64,000 nucleotides of DNA from Anatilimnocola aggregata. GTDB lineage: Bacteria; Planctomycetota; Planctomycetia; Pirellulales; Pirellulaceae. The stretch is taken from positions 3,286,001-3,350,000 of the forward strand of contig NZ_CP036274.1 of assembly GCF_007747655.1 (NCBI RefSeq), in the 5' to 3' direction. This document shows positions 36,252 to 44,562 of this stretch, piece by piece. Every line of letters starts with the position of its first letter. The stretch's first letter is position 1. Position numbers and translations under genes: made by a program. The notes under the pieces are model-generated. The model worked only from the letters and a program-made list of their open reading frames with translations. It had not been told where the DNA came from and did not search any database.

Positions 36252-36285
36252 GGTCGCTGCTGTTCATTCAGGAGCGACCTTTTTT
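36252..36285 (+). terminator. intrinsic terminator
   Basis: GGTCGCT (36252-36258) pairs with AGCGACC (36273-36279), followed directly by six T residues. It terminates the Cys-rich gene. Confidence 0.87.
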
Positions 36286-36289
36286 CGTA

Positions 36290-36343
36290 GCGTGGGCTTT
36301 AGCCCACGTTTGCCTGTGAATCGACGTGGACGAAAGCCCACGC
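36290..36343. repeat. nested CGTGGGCT palindromes
   Basis: CGTGGGCT/AGCCCACG forms a tight palindrome at 36291-36308. The 11-base GCGTGGGCTTT (36290-36300) is also complementary to AAAGCCCACGC (36333-36343), so two alternative folds exist. This CGTGGGCTTTAGCCCACG word looks like a dispersed repeat. Confidence 0.65.
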
Positions 36344-36528
36344 AACGCGATCATGTTTCCTCTGGACGCAATATTTCCGTTTGGGTATGGTCCCGGCGGA
36401 AACGATCAACCCGACAGGCGGCGGAAACCGAATTTTCCAGATAGACCAGTCAAGGATGACTCGTCCCCCTCGCTAGCGATTGGCCGCTGGCGTCCCGCTT
36501 TGGAACTAAAAGGCAAGGAGGCCTGTCC

Positions 36529-36765
36529 ATGCAACTCAATCTTTTCACTTGGATTCGCGAAGGTGTTCGTCGCAGCGTGTTGCTCGGCGTTTCTGACGCC
36601 GTGGAAGCTCTCGGCAGTCCCTCTGGTGAGGATGTCTTCCACCAGAATTTGGGCCGACTCATCGACAATACGCCGGCTGACGACGGACGTGCGACGTTGA
36701 CCGATGTCAAACGCAGCAAACGACTCGGCCGCTCGCTCAAGGACTTTGATGGCGCGGCTGGCTAA
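36529..36765 (+). CDS. small conserved planctomycete protein
   Basis: 78 residues beginning MQLNLFTWIREGVRRSVLLG. It has an AAGGAGG Shine-Dalgarno at ideal spacing, which supports a real gene. The N-terminal amphipathic stretch is followed by LGVSDAVEALGSP and a basic region (VKRSKRLGRSLKDF). I recall similar short proteins in planctomycetes but know no function. No signal peptide, Cys pair or membrane helix is visible. Confidence 0.65.
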   Translation: MQLNLFTWIREGVRRSVLLGVSDAVEALGSPSGEDVFHQNLGRLIDNTPADDGRATLTDVKRSKRLGRSLKDFDGAAG

Positions 36766-36982
36766 GGCCGGTCACCAGCTTGAATGCTCGACCATCAAGA
36801 AAATACTCACATGGTCGTCTCTTCGTCGCGAACTGATGACCGTACTTTCGTGCGCGGGCTAACCGCAATGTTCGCAAACCCCGCCTCGGGGGAGTGACAA
36901 TTTCGTGTACGGTGACCAGCCACAATTGGACGATAAACCAGTTAGATAAGCCAGTTCGGGCAACCGAAGCTGGCCATCTGGA

Positions 36983-37013
36983 AGCCCCGGCACTGCCCCG
37001 CTGGGGCTTTTTT
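36983..37013 (+). terminator. candidate intrinsic terminator
   Basis: AGCCCC (36983-36988) pairs with GGGGCT (37003-37008), and a run of six T residues (37008-37013) follows. It lies 218 bases after the 78-residue gene, so it may end that transcript or an RNA in the gap. Confidence 0.55.
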
Positions 37014-37151
37014 CATGCGCCGTGTGTGGCTGGGTGCTCAGCGTTGACGAGGGAAAACAGGCTGGGCAAACATGAGGCGCGGATGCGCAGCCGGCAGTTG
37101 AACATTTCCTGAATCACGCTGCGCTGATAAAAGTTCGATAACTCATTACAG

Positions 37152-37213
37152 ACGCCGATCCGCGGTGTTGTGAGTGAGGGGCAGACTCACCAGGCCCGCG
37201 GCTCGGCGTTTTT
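37152..37213 (+). terminator. long branched hairpin followed by T5 (terminator or end of an ncRNA)
   Basis: An outer stem of ACGCCGA (37152-37158) and CCGCGG (37160-37165) pairs with CCGCGG (37196-37201) and TCGGCGT (37203-37209), with one T/C mismatch. Inside it, GTGAGT (37170-37175) pairs with ACTCAC (37185-37190). Five T residues (37209-37213) follow. The long, two-tiered stem is more elaborate than the other terminators here. Confidence 0.6.
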
Positions 37214-37308
37214 CTATTGGCCGCGCATCTGCGGCACTAATGAAGTTCCCACTTCCAGCGAGTAAGATGCGCACTTGAAATTGAGTGCCTCATCCTGGAA
37301 TTTCCACC

Positions 37309-37812
37309 ATGACCCGTTCCGATTCACGACTGGCTGTCTACACCGGTTCGTTCGACCCGCTGACGCTGGGGCACATGAACGTGATTCGCCGCGCGGCGCG
37401 GCTGGTCGACACGCTGGTGGTTGGCATTGGCGTGAACGCCGAGAAGAAGTCTCTCTTCACCCCCGAAGAACGAGTGGAACTGGTGGGGCGCGTGACGCAC
37501 TCGCTGGGGAACGTGGTGGTGAAGGCGTTCTCGAATCTGGCCGTGGAATTTGTGCGCGAGTGCGGGTCACGGGTGATGGTTCGCGGCGTGCGTCCGCTCA
37601 CCGACCTGGCCGGCGAGTTCACCATGATGATGGCCAACAAGCATCTCGATCCTGCGATCGAAACCGTCTTTCTAATGGCCGACGAAGAATTTGCCCACGT
37701 TAGCAGTACGCTGATCAAGCAGATCACGCCCCTCGCGAATGACGAAATGCTCGGCCGCTTTGTCCCGCCAGAGCTAATTCCCGCGCTCCGCGCCAAACTA
37801 GCGAAGCGATAG
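37309..37812 (+). CDS. coaD: phosphopantetheine adenylyltransferase
   Basis: 167 residues, normal for CoaD. GSFDPLTLGH at 13-22 is the nucleotidyltransferase T/HxGH signature with His22. VMVRGVRPLTDLAGEF and HVSSTLIKQI are the expected substrate-binding and ISSTxxR-like blocks. It transfers AMP from ATP to 4'-phosphopantetheine, the penultimate step of coenzyme A synthesis, in the cytoplasm. The ATG at 37309 gives the standard N terminus; a GTG 24 bases upstream is in frame. It converges with glgA. Confidence 0.96.
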   Translation: MTRSDSRLAVYTGSFDPLTLGHMNVIRRAARLVDTLVVGIGVNAEKKSLFTPEERVELVGRVTHSLGNVVVKAFSNLAVEFVRECGSRVMVRGVRPLTDLAGEFTMMMANKHLDPAIETVFLMADEEFAHVSSTLIKQITPLANDEMLGRFVPPELIPALRAKLAKR

Positions 37813-37839
37813 TCGAAAGCGGTCTCGCTGGCCCGCTGC

Positions 37840-39342
37840 TTACAGCATCGCCTGCAGTCGTTCGTAGGCTTCGAGGCGCCGCTCGTGTACGTCTTGATAG
37901 AGTTCGACGTATTCGAGCGCGCTCTTGCGCCACGACCAATCCTGCTTCATGCCGGTTTCGACAATCTGCTGCCACTTCTCGGGCTGATGATGATAGGCAT
38001 TGAGCGCCCGGCCGAGCGCAACTTCCATATCATGCGTGGAGTAATTGTCGAACGAGAACCCTGTGGCTCGCTGCTGCCAGAGGTTTTCGTCGTTGGCATC
38101 GGCGACGGTGTCTTTCAGGCCGCCCGTGGCTCGCACCACGGGAACGGTGCCGTACTTCAAGCTGTAAAGCTGATTGAGTCCGCACGGTTCGTACCGGCTG
38201 GGCATCAGAAAGATGTCACTACCGGCTTCGATGCGGTGCGACATTCCTTCATTGAAGTCGAGACGCAGGCCAACGCGGTGTGGATATTCGCGGGCGAGTT
38301 GCGCGAGGATGTCGTGGTACTGCATCTCGCCAGTACCCAGGATCGCCCATTGCACGTCGACTTCGCGGACCCAGCGGCGCATCAGATCGGTAACCAGGTC
38401 CCAGCCCTTTTGTTCCGAGAGGCGACCCACGAGACCAATGACCGGCGTGCGCGGCGAGACCGGCAAACCGAGTTCGGCTTGCAGCGCCGACTTGCAGGCT
38501 GCTTTGCCCGATTGCCAATTCGAGACGTCGTATTTGTACGGCAGGTGCGTGTCGTGCGCTGGGTCCCACTCGGCGTAATGCACGCCGTTGACGATGCCGC
38601 ACAGCACGTCGGCCCGCGATTGCAGCACCCCTTCGAGTCCACAGCCTAGTGGATCGGTTTGAATTTCCTGGGCATACGTCGGGCTGACGGTGTTCAAGCC
38701 ATCGGCGAACGTCAGGCCCGTCTTCAGCAGGTTCAGCTTGCCGTAGAACTCCATCTGATGCCAGTTGAAGTACTTCCAGTCGAGCCCGGTCAGCAACATG
38801 TCCCAATGCCAGAAAATGCCCTGATAGGCCAGGTTGTGAATGGTCAGCAGCGAGCCGATGGTTTCGTAGCCGTGGCAGTGGGCATATTCAATGTGCAGAT
38901 ACGCGGGAATCAGGCAGGTCTGCCAGTCGTGGCAGTGAATCACTTCGACGTCCAATTTGAGGATGCGGATGGCTTCGAGCGCAGCGCGGCAGAAAAAGGC
39001 AAAGCGTTCGCAGTTGTCTTTAAAGTCTTCGCCCTTATGGCGATAAAGTTCGGGGCGGTCGAAGTAGTCGTCTTGTTCGATGAAGAAGATCGGCACTTCA
39101 GAGTTTGGCAGGGTGCTGCGAAGCAGGCGGCCCCGGACGATCTTGTTGCCAATCGGCACATCGAACTTGATGTTGAGGGGCTCAATCCCCGGATGCCCTT
39201 TGGTTTGGCGATAGGCGGGCATCATCACGGCGACGTTGTGCCCGAGCTTGTTGAGCTCGATGGGGAGAGACCCGCAGACATCGGCCAGCCCGCCCGTTTT
39301 GGCATAGGGGGTGACTTCGCTGCTGACAAAAAGAATGTTCAC
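37840..39342 (-). CDS. glgA: glycogen synthase (ADP-glucose type)
   Basis: 500 residues from the GTG start. The N terminus NILFVSSEVTPYAKTGGLADV holds the KxGGL ADP-glucose-binding motif. Later GT5 landmarks include HCHDWQT and the C-terminal SRYEPCGLNQLYSLKYGTVPVVRATGGL block. It extends alpha-1,4-glucan chains using ADP-glucose. I chose the GTG at 39342 because it yields the usual (M)NILFVSSE start with a GGGGAG ribosome-binding site upstream; a longer ATG start at 39411 adds 23 atypical residues. No other glg gene is nearby; the sigma factor gene diverges from it. Confidence 0.95.
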   Translation of the reverse strand: MNILFVSSEVTPYAKTGGLADVCGSLPIELNKLGHNVAVMMPAYRQTKGHPGIEPLNIKFDVPIGNKIVRGRLLRSTLPNSEVPIFFIEQDDYFDRPELYRHKGEDFKDNCERFAFFCRAALEAIRILKLDVEVIHCHDWQTCLIPAYLHIEYAHCHGYETIGSLLTIHNLAYQGIFWHWDMLLTGLDWKYFNWHQMEFYGKLNLLKTGLTFADGLNTVSPTYAQEIQTDPLGCGLEGVLQSRADVLCGIVNGVHYAEWDPAHDTHLPYKYDVSNWQSGKAACKSALQAELGLPVSPRTPVIGLVGRLSEQKGWDLVTDLMRRWVREVDVQWAILGTGEMQYHDILAQLAREYPHRVGLRLDFNEGMSHRIEAGSDIFLMPSRYEPCGLNQLYSLKYGTVPVVRATGGLKDTVADANDENLWQQRATGFSFDNYSTHDMEVALGRALNAYHHQPEKWQQIVETGMKQDWSWRKSALEYVELYQDVHERRLEAYERLQAML

Positions 39343-39716
39343 CGTCGGCTCCCCAATCGATGCTGCCCCAACCATTCCGGCTTCTCTGCTGGCGACCTGC
39401 GGTCGATCCATCGGGGCGCGATGCAGAAAGTTTATAGCTTAAGCCTAGCAAACTGGCCAGCGCAGCAGGGCTTACAAATCGCCCAATTTCGCTGTTTGCT
39501 GCTTGTTGAAAGGATTCTGCGGGCTGTTCAGGGGTGTGAATGTTTGGTGAACACGCGGGATGGGGTGGTTTCGGTTGAACTTCGCCCCAGGTGCGGGGCA
39601 CTAAGCGTTGTGGACGAAGTGGTCGGAGACCGCACGAAAGTCGCTTTGCGCCCAGTTGTTTGTTAGAATCCAAGCTGCTCGATCCCTAATTTTAGGCGGA
39701 AAGGATTGGTTGAAGC
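39343..39716. other. 374-base divergent gap between glgA and the sigma factor
   Basis: Should contain both promoters, possibly one recognised by the ECF sigma factor itself. I could not find a duplicated ECF-like -35 (GGAAC-type) motif with confidence. No gene recognised. Confidence 0.4.
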
Positions 39717-40277
39717 GTGGCTATCGACCTGCAAGAGACCGCCCGGCAGCATTTCGACCGGATTCACCGGGCAGCGCTCGTTTTGAGCGGCAACCCCTGG
39801 GATGCCGACGACCTGGCTCAAGAGACCTTTCTCGTTCTTTCCCGGCAGTCTGGCAGTTTTGAAGGCCGCAGCAGCTTGTACACGTGGCTGTACGGCATTC
39901 TGCTCAATCTCGAACGGCGGGAACGCCGGCGAATTGGGATGCGGCGCAAGAAGCTGCAGGTGCTGTGGGATTCAGAACCCACCGAAGAGCGCTCTTCCCC
40001 CGGTGCCGATGCGCCGGCCGAAGTGAGCGAATGGAAAAACAGTTTGTGGGCCCGAGTGGCTCAGTTGCCCGACGGTCAGCGGCAGTCGCTGGTGCTGCGC
40101 TTCAGTGAAGGCCTGCGGTACGAAGAGATCGCCGAGATCCTGGCTTGCCCGCTAGGCACGGTCAAGTCGCGCATCTTTCATGGCCTGGCCGCCCTGCGCA
40201 AGATTCTGGAATTAGAAGGGGAAGACGCCCGGCAGTTGCCTGCGTTCCCCACCGAGGACCTCTCTCATGTCATTTAA
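39717..40277 (+). CDS. ECF-type RNA polymerase sigma factor
   Basis: 186 residues, with only regions 2 and 4. Region 2 has WDADDLAQETFLVLSRQ near residue 25. Region 4 has LPDGQRQSLVLRFSEGL followed by YEEIAEILACPLGTVKSRI, the helix-turn-helix that reads the -35 element. The start is a GTG with AAAGGA about 13 bases upstream. The stop overlaps the next gene by 11 bases, a strong sign of translational coupling with its regulator. It directs RNA polymerase to a specific regulon, probably including this cluster. Extracytoplasmic signalling is inferred from the downstream membrane proteins. Confidence 0.94.
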   Translation: MAIDLQETARQHFDRIHRAALVLSGNPWDADDLAQETFLVLSRQSGSFEGRSSLYTWLYGILLNLERRERRRIGMRRKKLQVLWDSEPTEERSSPGADAPAEVSEWKNSLWARVAQLPDGQRQSLVLRFSEGLRYEEIAEILACPLGTVKSRIFHGLAALRKILELEGEDARQLPAFPTEDLSHVI

Positions 40278-40827
40278 GTTCATTCCTGCTGACGACTTGC
40301 CCGACGAAGAACTGGCGGTTGAAGAGTGCGCCGGCGATTTCACCGGTGACGAACTCCCCGCAGATTTTGCCGCGCTGGGCGAACAGTTGCAGGCCGATGC
40401 ATTTCGACTCGGGAGCGTTTATCCCGCCTGTCGTCCGCCGCTGGAATTGATCGAAGCTTTGGCTCCGCGGCCGCAACGTCCTCACTGGGCACGCTGGCTC
40501 GTCGGCAGTTCCGCAGCGGCCGCCATCTTGCTGGCCGTTGGTTTGATCGTCGCGATGAACGTCCCCCAGCAACCGGCAGTTACCTCAGCCCATTCAAACA
40601 CGACAGCGCCAGAGGCTGTTCCAGCAGAGAGCATTGTCGCGGTCGTTCCCGCGCCAACACCTCCGGTCGTTAGTTTGCCGGTCGAGCCAACTCGTCCCGC
40701 GTTCCTTACTCCTTCGCGCCCGGTTTCGTATCGGCCTGCGGTTGTGGGTGTAAGTGGCCCTCAGTTAGAAGGGTTGCTCGATTTGTGGAATGAACAGCCG
40801 CAAGCTGGGGCCACGATTGCGTTTTAG
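40267..40827 (+). CDS. single-pass membrane protein, probable anti-sigma factor
   Basis: 186 residues. An acidic N-terminal cytoplasmic part (about 1-75) precedes one membrane helix (WLVGSSAAAAILLAVGLIVAM, about 78-98). A Pro/Thr/Val-rich extracytoplasmic tail follows, ending in LEGLLDLWNEQ. Size, topology and the 11-base overlap with the sigma gene fit an anti-sigma factor. The HxxxCxxC zinc motif of ZAS-type anti-sigmas is not present, so the identification rests on context. The ATG lies inside the sigma factor's last codons. Confidence 0.8.
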   Translation: MSFKFIPADDLPDEELAVEECAGDFTGDELPADFAALGEQLQADAFRLGSVYPACRPPLELIEALAPRPQRPHWARWLVGSSAAAAILLAVGLIVAMNVPQQPAVTSAHSNTTAPEAVPAESIVAVVPAPTPPVVSLPVEPTRPAFLTPSRPVSYRPAVVGVSGPQLEGLLDLWNEQPQAGATIAF

Positions 40828-40883
40828 TTTTCGGCAACCAGTTTCATCGTCACGCTGAGATTGCTCGGCTTCCCTGGTTTCGC

Positions 40884-42236
40884 ATGGTTCGCTTGTCGCC
40901 TATCGCCGCCCTCCTCATCGCCTTGCCCGGCGCGATGTTGGCCAGTGCGCTAGTCGCTCGCGGGCAAGTTGCCAGCGCTCAGGTGAACGGCCCCCACGAG
41001 TGGAAGACCACTGCCGAGCGCTTGCAGCGAGGGATTGTCACTGTCCGAATTCGCCGGGCTGATGTGCCGCAGCCTCCAGCCGCCGACCAGCCCCTAGCAG
41101 ATCAGTTGTCCGGCGAGCAGTCCGCGAAGAAAGCAGAAGCTTCGGTAACCATCTGTACTGGCTTCTGCGTCGCCCCCGGCAAGATCATCACCGCGACGCT
41201 GGCTGCGACGGACGATCGAATTCGCTTCACGCTGCCGGGTGGTTTGCAAAGTGATGCCCGCTTGCTGGTCGTCGACGAATACTCGGGCCTGTCTCTCCTC
41301 TCTTGCGAGCGCAAAGAACTCGATCCCCTGCCTCTTGCCGCCAATCAGCCCGACGTGGGCGAGTATGTGATGGCGGGCGCTGCCTGGGGTGTCGAGCGGC
41401 CGGTTGTCTCACTGGGCATTATTGGCGCGACAGAACGGACGCTGTCCGGCCTGTTGGTGCCGCCGCTGTTGCAATGCGACTTGCGAACCGTCGAAACGTC
41501 GAGTGGTTCGCCGCTGGCGAATCGCCAGGCGGAAGTGGTCGGCATTGTGATGGCCGTCGAAGAACCCGAAGCACGCCGCGGCTGGACGTATGCCATTCCC
41601 GCGACTCACATTCGCCGCCTGCTGCGCAGCGCCGATGCTGTGGTGACGAAGCCGGGCACAGAGAAATCTCCGAACGTCCTCATTCTTAAACGCCGCCGGC
41701 CAATTGTCGGTATGGTGCTCGAATCGAGCGATGAAGCAATCTTGGTTCAGCGATTGACGGCTGGTGGTCCGGCAGAAAAAGCGGGCCTCAAAATTGGCGA
41801 CCGAATCCTGACTGCCGATGGCGTCGCGATTCGCAGCGTCTATCAAGCGGTGCTCCCCACGCTCTATAAACAGCCCGGCGATAGTGTGCGCTATCGCGTG
41901 CTGCGAGAAGAAGGCGAACGCGAGCTCGAAGTGATTCTCGGCGGCGGTGTCGAACTCCCCAAGCTCTCGCAAAACGATCTCGGCCAGTATATTCTGCCGC
42001 GCGTGGAAGTGGGCCGCGGTGCCGACGGTAATTACTTTGCCCAGTCGGGCCGCAGCGGCGTCCGCGAAGTCTTCTCCCCTCCCCTGCCCCAGGATGTTGA
42101 GCCCGCCGTTGCTCCCGTCCCCACCGCCGAGCAGAAGATCGACCTGCTGATGAAATCGCTAGAGCGGTACCAGGCCGTCATCGAGTTGCAGCAGAAAGAG
42201 ATCCTCAAGCTGCGCGAAGAGATGAAGAAGAAGTAG
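40884..42236 (+). CDS. HtrA-like PDZ protein, apparently catalytically inactive
   Basis: 450 residues. A signal peptide or anchor covers about 1-33. A trypsin-like HtrA/DegP-type domain spans about 45-250. The usual TNxHV histidine site reads KIITATLA (100-107, no His), the aspartate site reads YSGLSLL (133 onward, no Asp) and the GNSGGP serine site reads TSSGSP (205-210). One PDZ domain follows (about 265-350, with GGPAEKAGLKIGDRIL), then a charged coiled coil at the C terminus. It may sense envelope state or bind C-terminal peptides rather than cut them. It follows the anti-sigma gene by 56 bases, in an arrangement reminiscent of DegS-type sigma control. Confidence 0.87.
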   Translation: MVRLSPIAALLIALPGAMLASALVARGQVASAQVNGPHEWKTTAERLQRGIVTVRIRRADVPQPPAADQPLADQLSGEQSAKKAEASVTICTGFCVAPGKIITATLAATDDRIRFTLPGGLQSDARLLVVDEYSGLSLLSCERKELDPLPLAANQPDVGEYVMAGAAWGVERPVVSLGIIGATERTLSGLLVPPLLQCDLRTVETSSGSPLANRQAEVVGIVMAVEEPEARRGWTYAIPATHIRRLLRSADAVVTKPGTEKSPNVLILKRRRPIVGMVLESSDEAILVQRLTAGGPAEKAGLKIGDRILTADGVAIRSVYQAVLPTLYKQPGDSVRYRVLREEGERELEVILGGGVELPKLSQNDLGQYILPRVEVGRGADGNYFAQSGRSGVREVFSPPLPQDVEPAVAPVPTAEQKIDLLMKSLERYQAVIELQQKEILKLREEMKKK

Positions 42237-42246
42237 CCTTAAAGTA

Positions 42247-42269
42247 GTCATCACCCTCCGCGTGATGAC
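42247..42269. repeat. 8-bp palindrome with CCTCCGC loop
   Basis: GTCATCAC (42247-42254) pairs with GTGATGAC (42262-42269). The loop read on the other strand is GCGGAGG, containing the CGGAG core shared with other palindromes in the window. Confidence 0.65.
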
Positions 42270-42384
42270 AACGCTGGGTAGGAATCTCGCTCTTTTGATT
42301 GATTTGAGCGATGCTTCGGCTTAGCATCAGACTCTCTGGTACTTCCGAGCCGGCGGTTCCAGCCCAGCTGCGAGGATCCTCCGC

Positions 42385-44562
42385 ATGTCTATCGCCGACC
42401 TTGGCCCGCCACCGCCGGTGCCCGAGCAGTTGATCGGCGAACCGCCAGTCCTCGTGCCCCTTGTCGTCGAACCGTCGCAGCCGGAACCCGTCGACCGCCT
42501 GGTGAAGCGCAGTCTCCCTTGGATGGTGTCGCTGGTCATCAATCTTGCGCTGCTCGTGCTGCTCGCCTTGCTGTCGGTCACCGGCCTGCTCGATAAGTTG
42601 CAATCCGTCGAAATCATGGCCCTGTTCGACGCAGAGTCAGAAGTGGCTCCGCTCGAAATGGTTTCGATCGGTTCGGCCGGCACCGAAACATCGAGCATGA
42701 ACTTCCAAACGGAAGCATCGCAAGAAGCGGAACCGAGCAGCCAAGCGCCAATCGAATTGAATCAAGAATTGCTGCCGACCACGCGCAAGTACGACTCTGC
42801 GTTGCTCGGCGACGGCGCGCTCGATTTGCCAGCCGCCCCCACGAACAAGTCCGGCCTCATGGGTTTGCCCACTTCCAGCGACCTATCGACGCTAGTTCCC
42901 ACGACGACGGCCAAAGGCCCGGTCACCGAACGGGAACTGAAGGAGCGGACTTCGCTCACCGAAGTTGCCGGCGACCTGGGGCAGGAGATCAGCGATAAGT
43001 TGAGTGAAGACAACTTGCTTGTCGTTTGGCTGATGGATGCTTCGATCAGCCTGGTCGATAACCGCCTGGAGTTGGCCACTCACCTGGAACGGATGTATGC
43101 GGGGATTGAACACGATTTTTCGAATGCGAACGCCAAGGGGGCGAAAGGCCAGAAAAAGCGACTCTTGATGAACTCGGTCGTCGCGTTCGGCAACGGCGCG
43201 CAAGGAATCTCCGCACCGTATCGCATCCCTACCAAAGCGCTCACAGCCATGCGCAACATGCCCATCGACGTCACGGGGGCTGAAACGACTTGCCAGGCCA
43301 TCATGTGGACTGCAATGCAGGCCCGCGAAGAGTGGAAGCCGCACCGCGGTCAGTTGATGATTGTTGTCTTCACCGATGAATCGGGGGACGACACGCTGCT
43401 GCTCGAACAAACGATTGAGGTTTGTCGCGTGAACAAAGCGACCGTTTCCATTATCGGCCCCTCGGCCGTGCTTGGTACCGACGAAGGCTTTCATCGCTGG
43501 AAGCATCCGCAGGTTCGTGAGCCGTTTTGGTTGCCAGTGGCGAAAGGGCCCGATTCGGCCATTCCCGAACGCTTGCGCCTGCCCTATTGGTGGAGTGCCG
43601 AGCGGCTCACCCAGCGTCTTAACATCCCACCGGCCGCGCAAGAATTTCCGACCGATCGGCTGATGGCCGTCGAATGGGCAGCCAAGTTGCCGGCCTGGGC
43701 GCAGGGGGCTGAAGTAAACCCGCGCGATTATTTCGTCGGCTCCTACTCGGGGCGCGAACTGATCAATTTGAATTCGGGCTTTCCTCCCTACGCGCTGATG
43801 CGATTGGCGCGGGAAACGGGGGGCACTTACACCATGTTCGACCGCCACGGCGACCGGGGGCCGTTTCGGTTGGAGTTCATGCGCAAGTATGCTCCCGACT
43901 ACCGCTCGCTGCCGGAGATCATGGACGAGATGCGGTACCATCCGCTGCGACTGGCGATTGTGAATGCCGCCATGCTGACGCGCAAGTACGCGCCGCAAAC
44001 ACCACCGCAGACCAGCTTCATCGATCTCTACGATCCCGATAACTTTCGCCGGTATTGCGGCCGTCAGTTTCCCGAGTGTGATGCCAAGGCTGAATTGACG
44101 GCCAACCTGCTGGAAGAAGCCTTGATCCCGTTTGGCGAAGCGGGACTCGAAAAAGAGTACGAGCGCGAGCAGTTGCCACGTTGGCAAGCCTGGTACGACC
44201 TGGTGCTGGGTCGCCTGCTGCTGCAAAGCGTACGGCTGGCCGAGTATCGCATGATCTTGCGGATGCTTTCGACGCCGCAGGGCTTTCCCTATCCATCGAA
44301 CTCCATCCAACTCTTCCCGCAAGAAGGTTTACGAACCGGAACGGCTAGTGCGCTGCGAATTCAAGAGGGGCGCCGACTGCTGCAGCGGTGCCTCGACAAC
44401 AACCCGGGCACTCCGTGGGCCTTTCTCGCTGCGCGGGAACTCGAACATCCCGAAAGCCTCGATTTTCGCTGGCGGCTGATTCCCGTGCCGCCCCCATCAC
44501 CCCCCGGCCCACCTCGCCGCCCTTCTCCACCGTCAGCCCCCATCGTGCTGCCGCGGCTGTAG
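42385..44562 (+). CDS. membrane-anchored von Willebrand factor A domain protein
   Basis: 725 residues. A Pro-rich cytoplasmic N terminus and one membrane helix (about 45-67) precede a linker and then a vWA domain from about 210. Its MIDAS motif DASIS (Asp218, Ser220, Ser222) is intact, and the later FTDESGDD segment fits the other metal-site loop. About residues 400-700 have no family I recognise; the C terminus is rich in proline. vWA domains bind partners through a divalent metal. A GAGGATCCTC stretch upstream contains the ribosome-binding site. It is 148 bases after the PDZ gene, with a palindrome between, and completes the sigma/anti-sigma cluster. Role unknown. Confidence 0.88.
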   Translation: MSIADLGPPPPVPEQLIGEPPVLVPLVVEPSQPEPVDRLVKRSLPWMVSLVINLALLVLLALLSVTGLLDKLQSVEIMALFDAESEVAPLEMVSIGSAGTETSSMNFQTEASQEAEPSSQAPIELNQELLPTTRKYDSALLGDGALDLPAAPTNKSGLMGLPTSSDLSTLVPTTTAKGPVTERELKERTSLTEVAGDLGQEISDKLSEDNLLVVWLMDASISLVDNRLELATHLERMYAGIEHDFSNANAKGAKGQKKRLLMNSVVAFGNGAQGISAPYRIPTKALTAMRNMPIDVTGAETTCQAIMWTAMQAREEWKPHRGQLMIVVFTDESGDDTLLLEQTIEVCRVNKATVSIIGPSAVLGTDEGFHRWKHPQVREPFWLPVAKGPDSAIPERLRLPYWWSAERLTQRLNIPPAAQEFPTDRLMAVEWAAKLPAWAQGAEVNPRDYFVGSYSGRELINLNSGFPPYALMRLARETGGTYTMFDRHGDRGPFRLEFMRKYAPDYRSLPEIMDEMRYHPLRLAIVNAAMLTRKYAPQTPPQTSFIDLYDPDNFRRYCGRQFPECDAKAELTANLLEEALIPFGEAGLEKEYEREQLPRWQAWYDLVLGRLLLQSVRLAEYRMILRMLSTPQGFPYPSNSIQLFPQEGLRTGTASALRIQEGRRLLQRCLDNNPGTPWAFLAARELEHPESLDFRWRLIPVPPPSPPGPPRRPSPPSAPIVLPRL

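Larger units (their letters stand above)
36218..36528. other. 311-base gap
   Basis: Holds the terminator and the nested palindromes listed separately, then about 185 bases leading to the 78-residue gene with nothing further recognised except its AAGGAGG Shine-Dalgarno (36515-36521). Confidence 0.5.
36766..37308. other. 543-base gap with two terminator-like structures
   Basis: Longer than needed between two same-strand genes. It holds a terminator-like hairpin at 36983-37013 and a longer structured element at 37152-37213. The stretch between them is about 140 bases, with no protein frame I can support, so a small RNA is possible. Confidence 0.5.

Noticed and set aside
42892-44322. 476-residue antisense frame across the vWA gene
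   Set aside because: The vWA reading has a MIDAS motif and membrane helix; the antisense frame has neither motif nor start signal.
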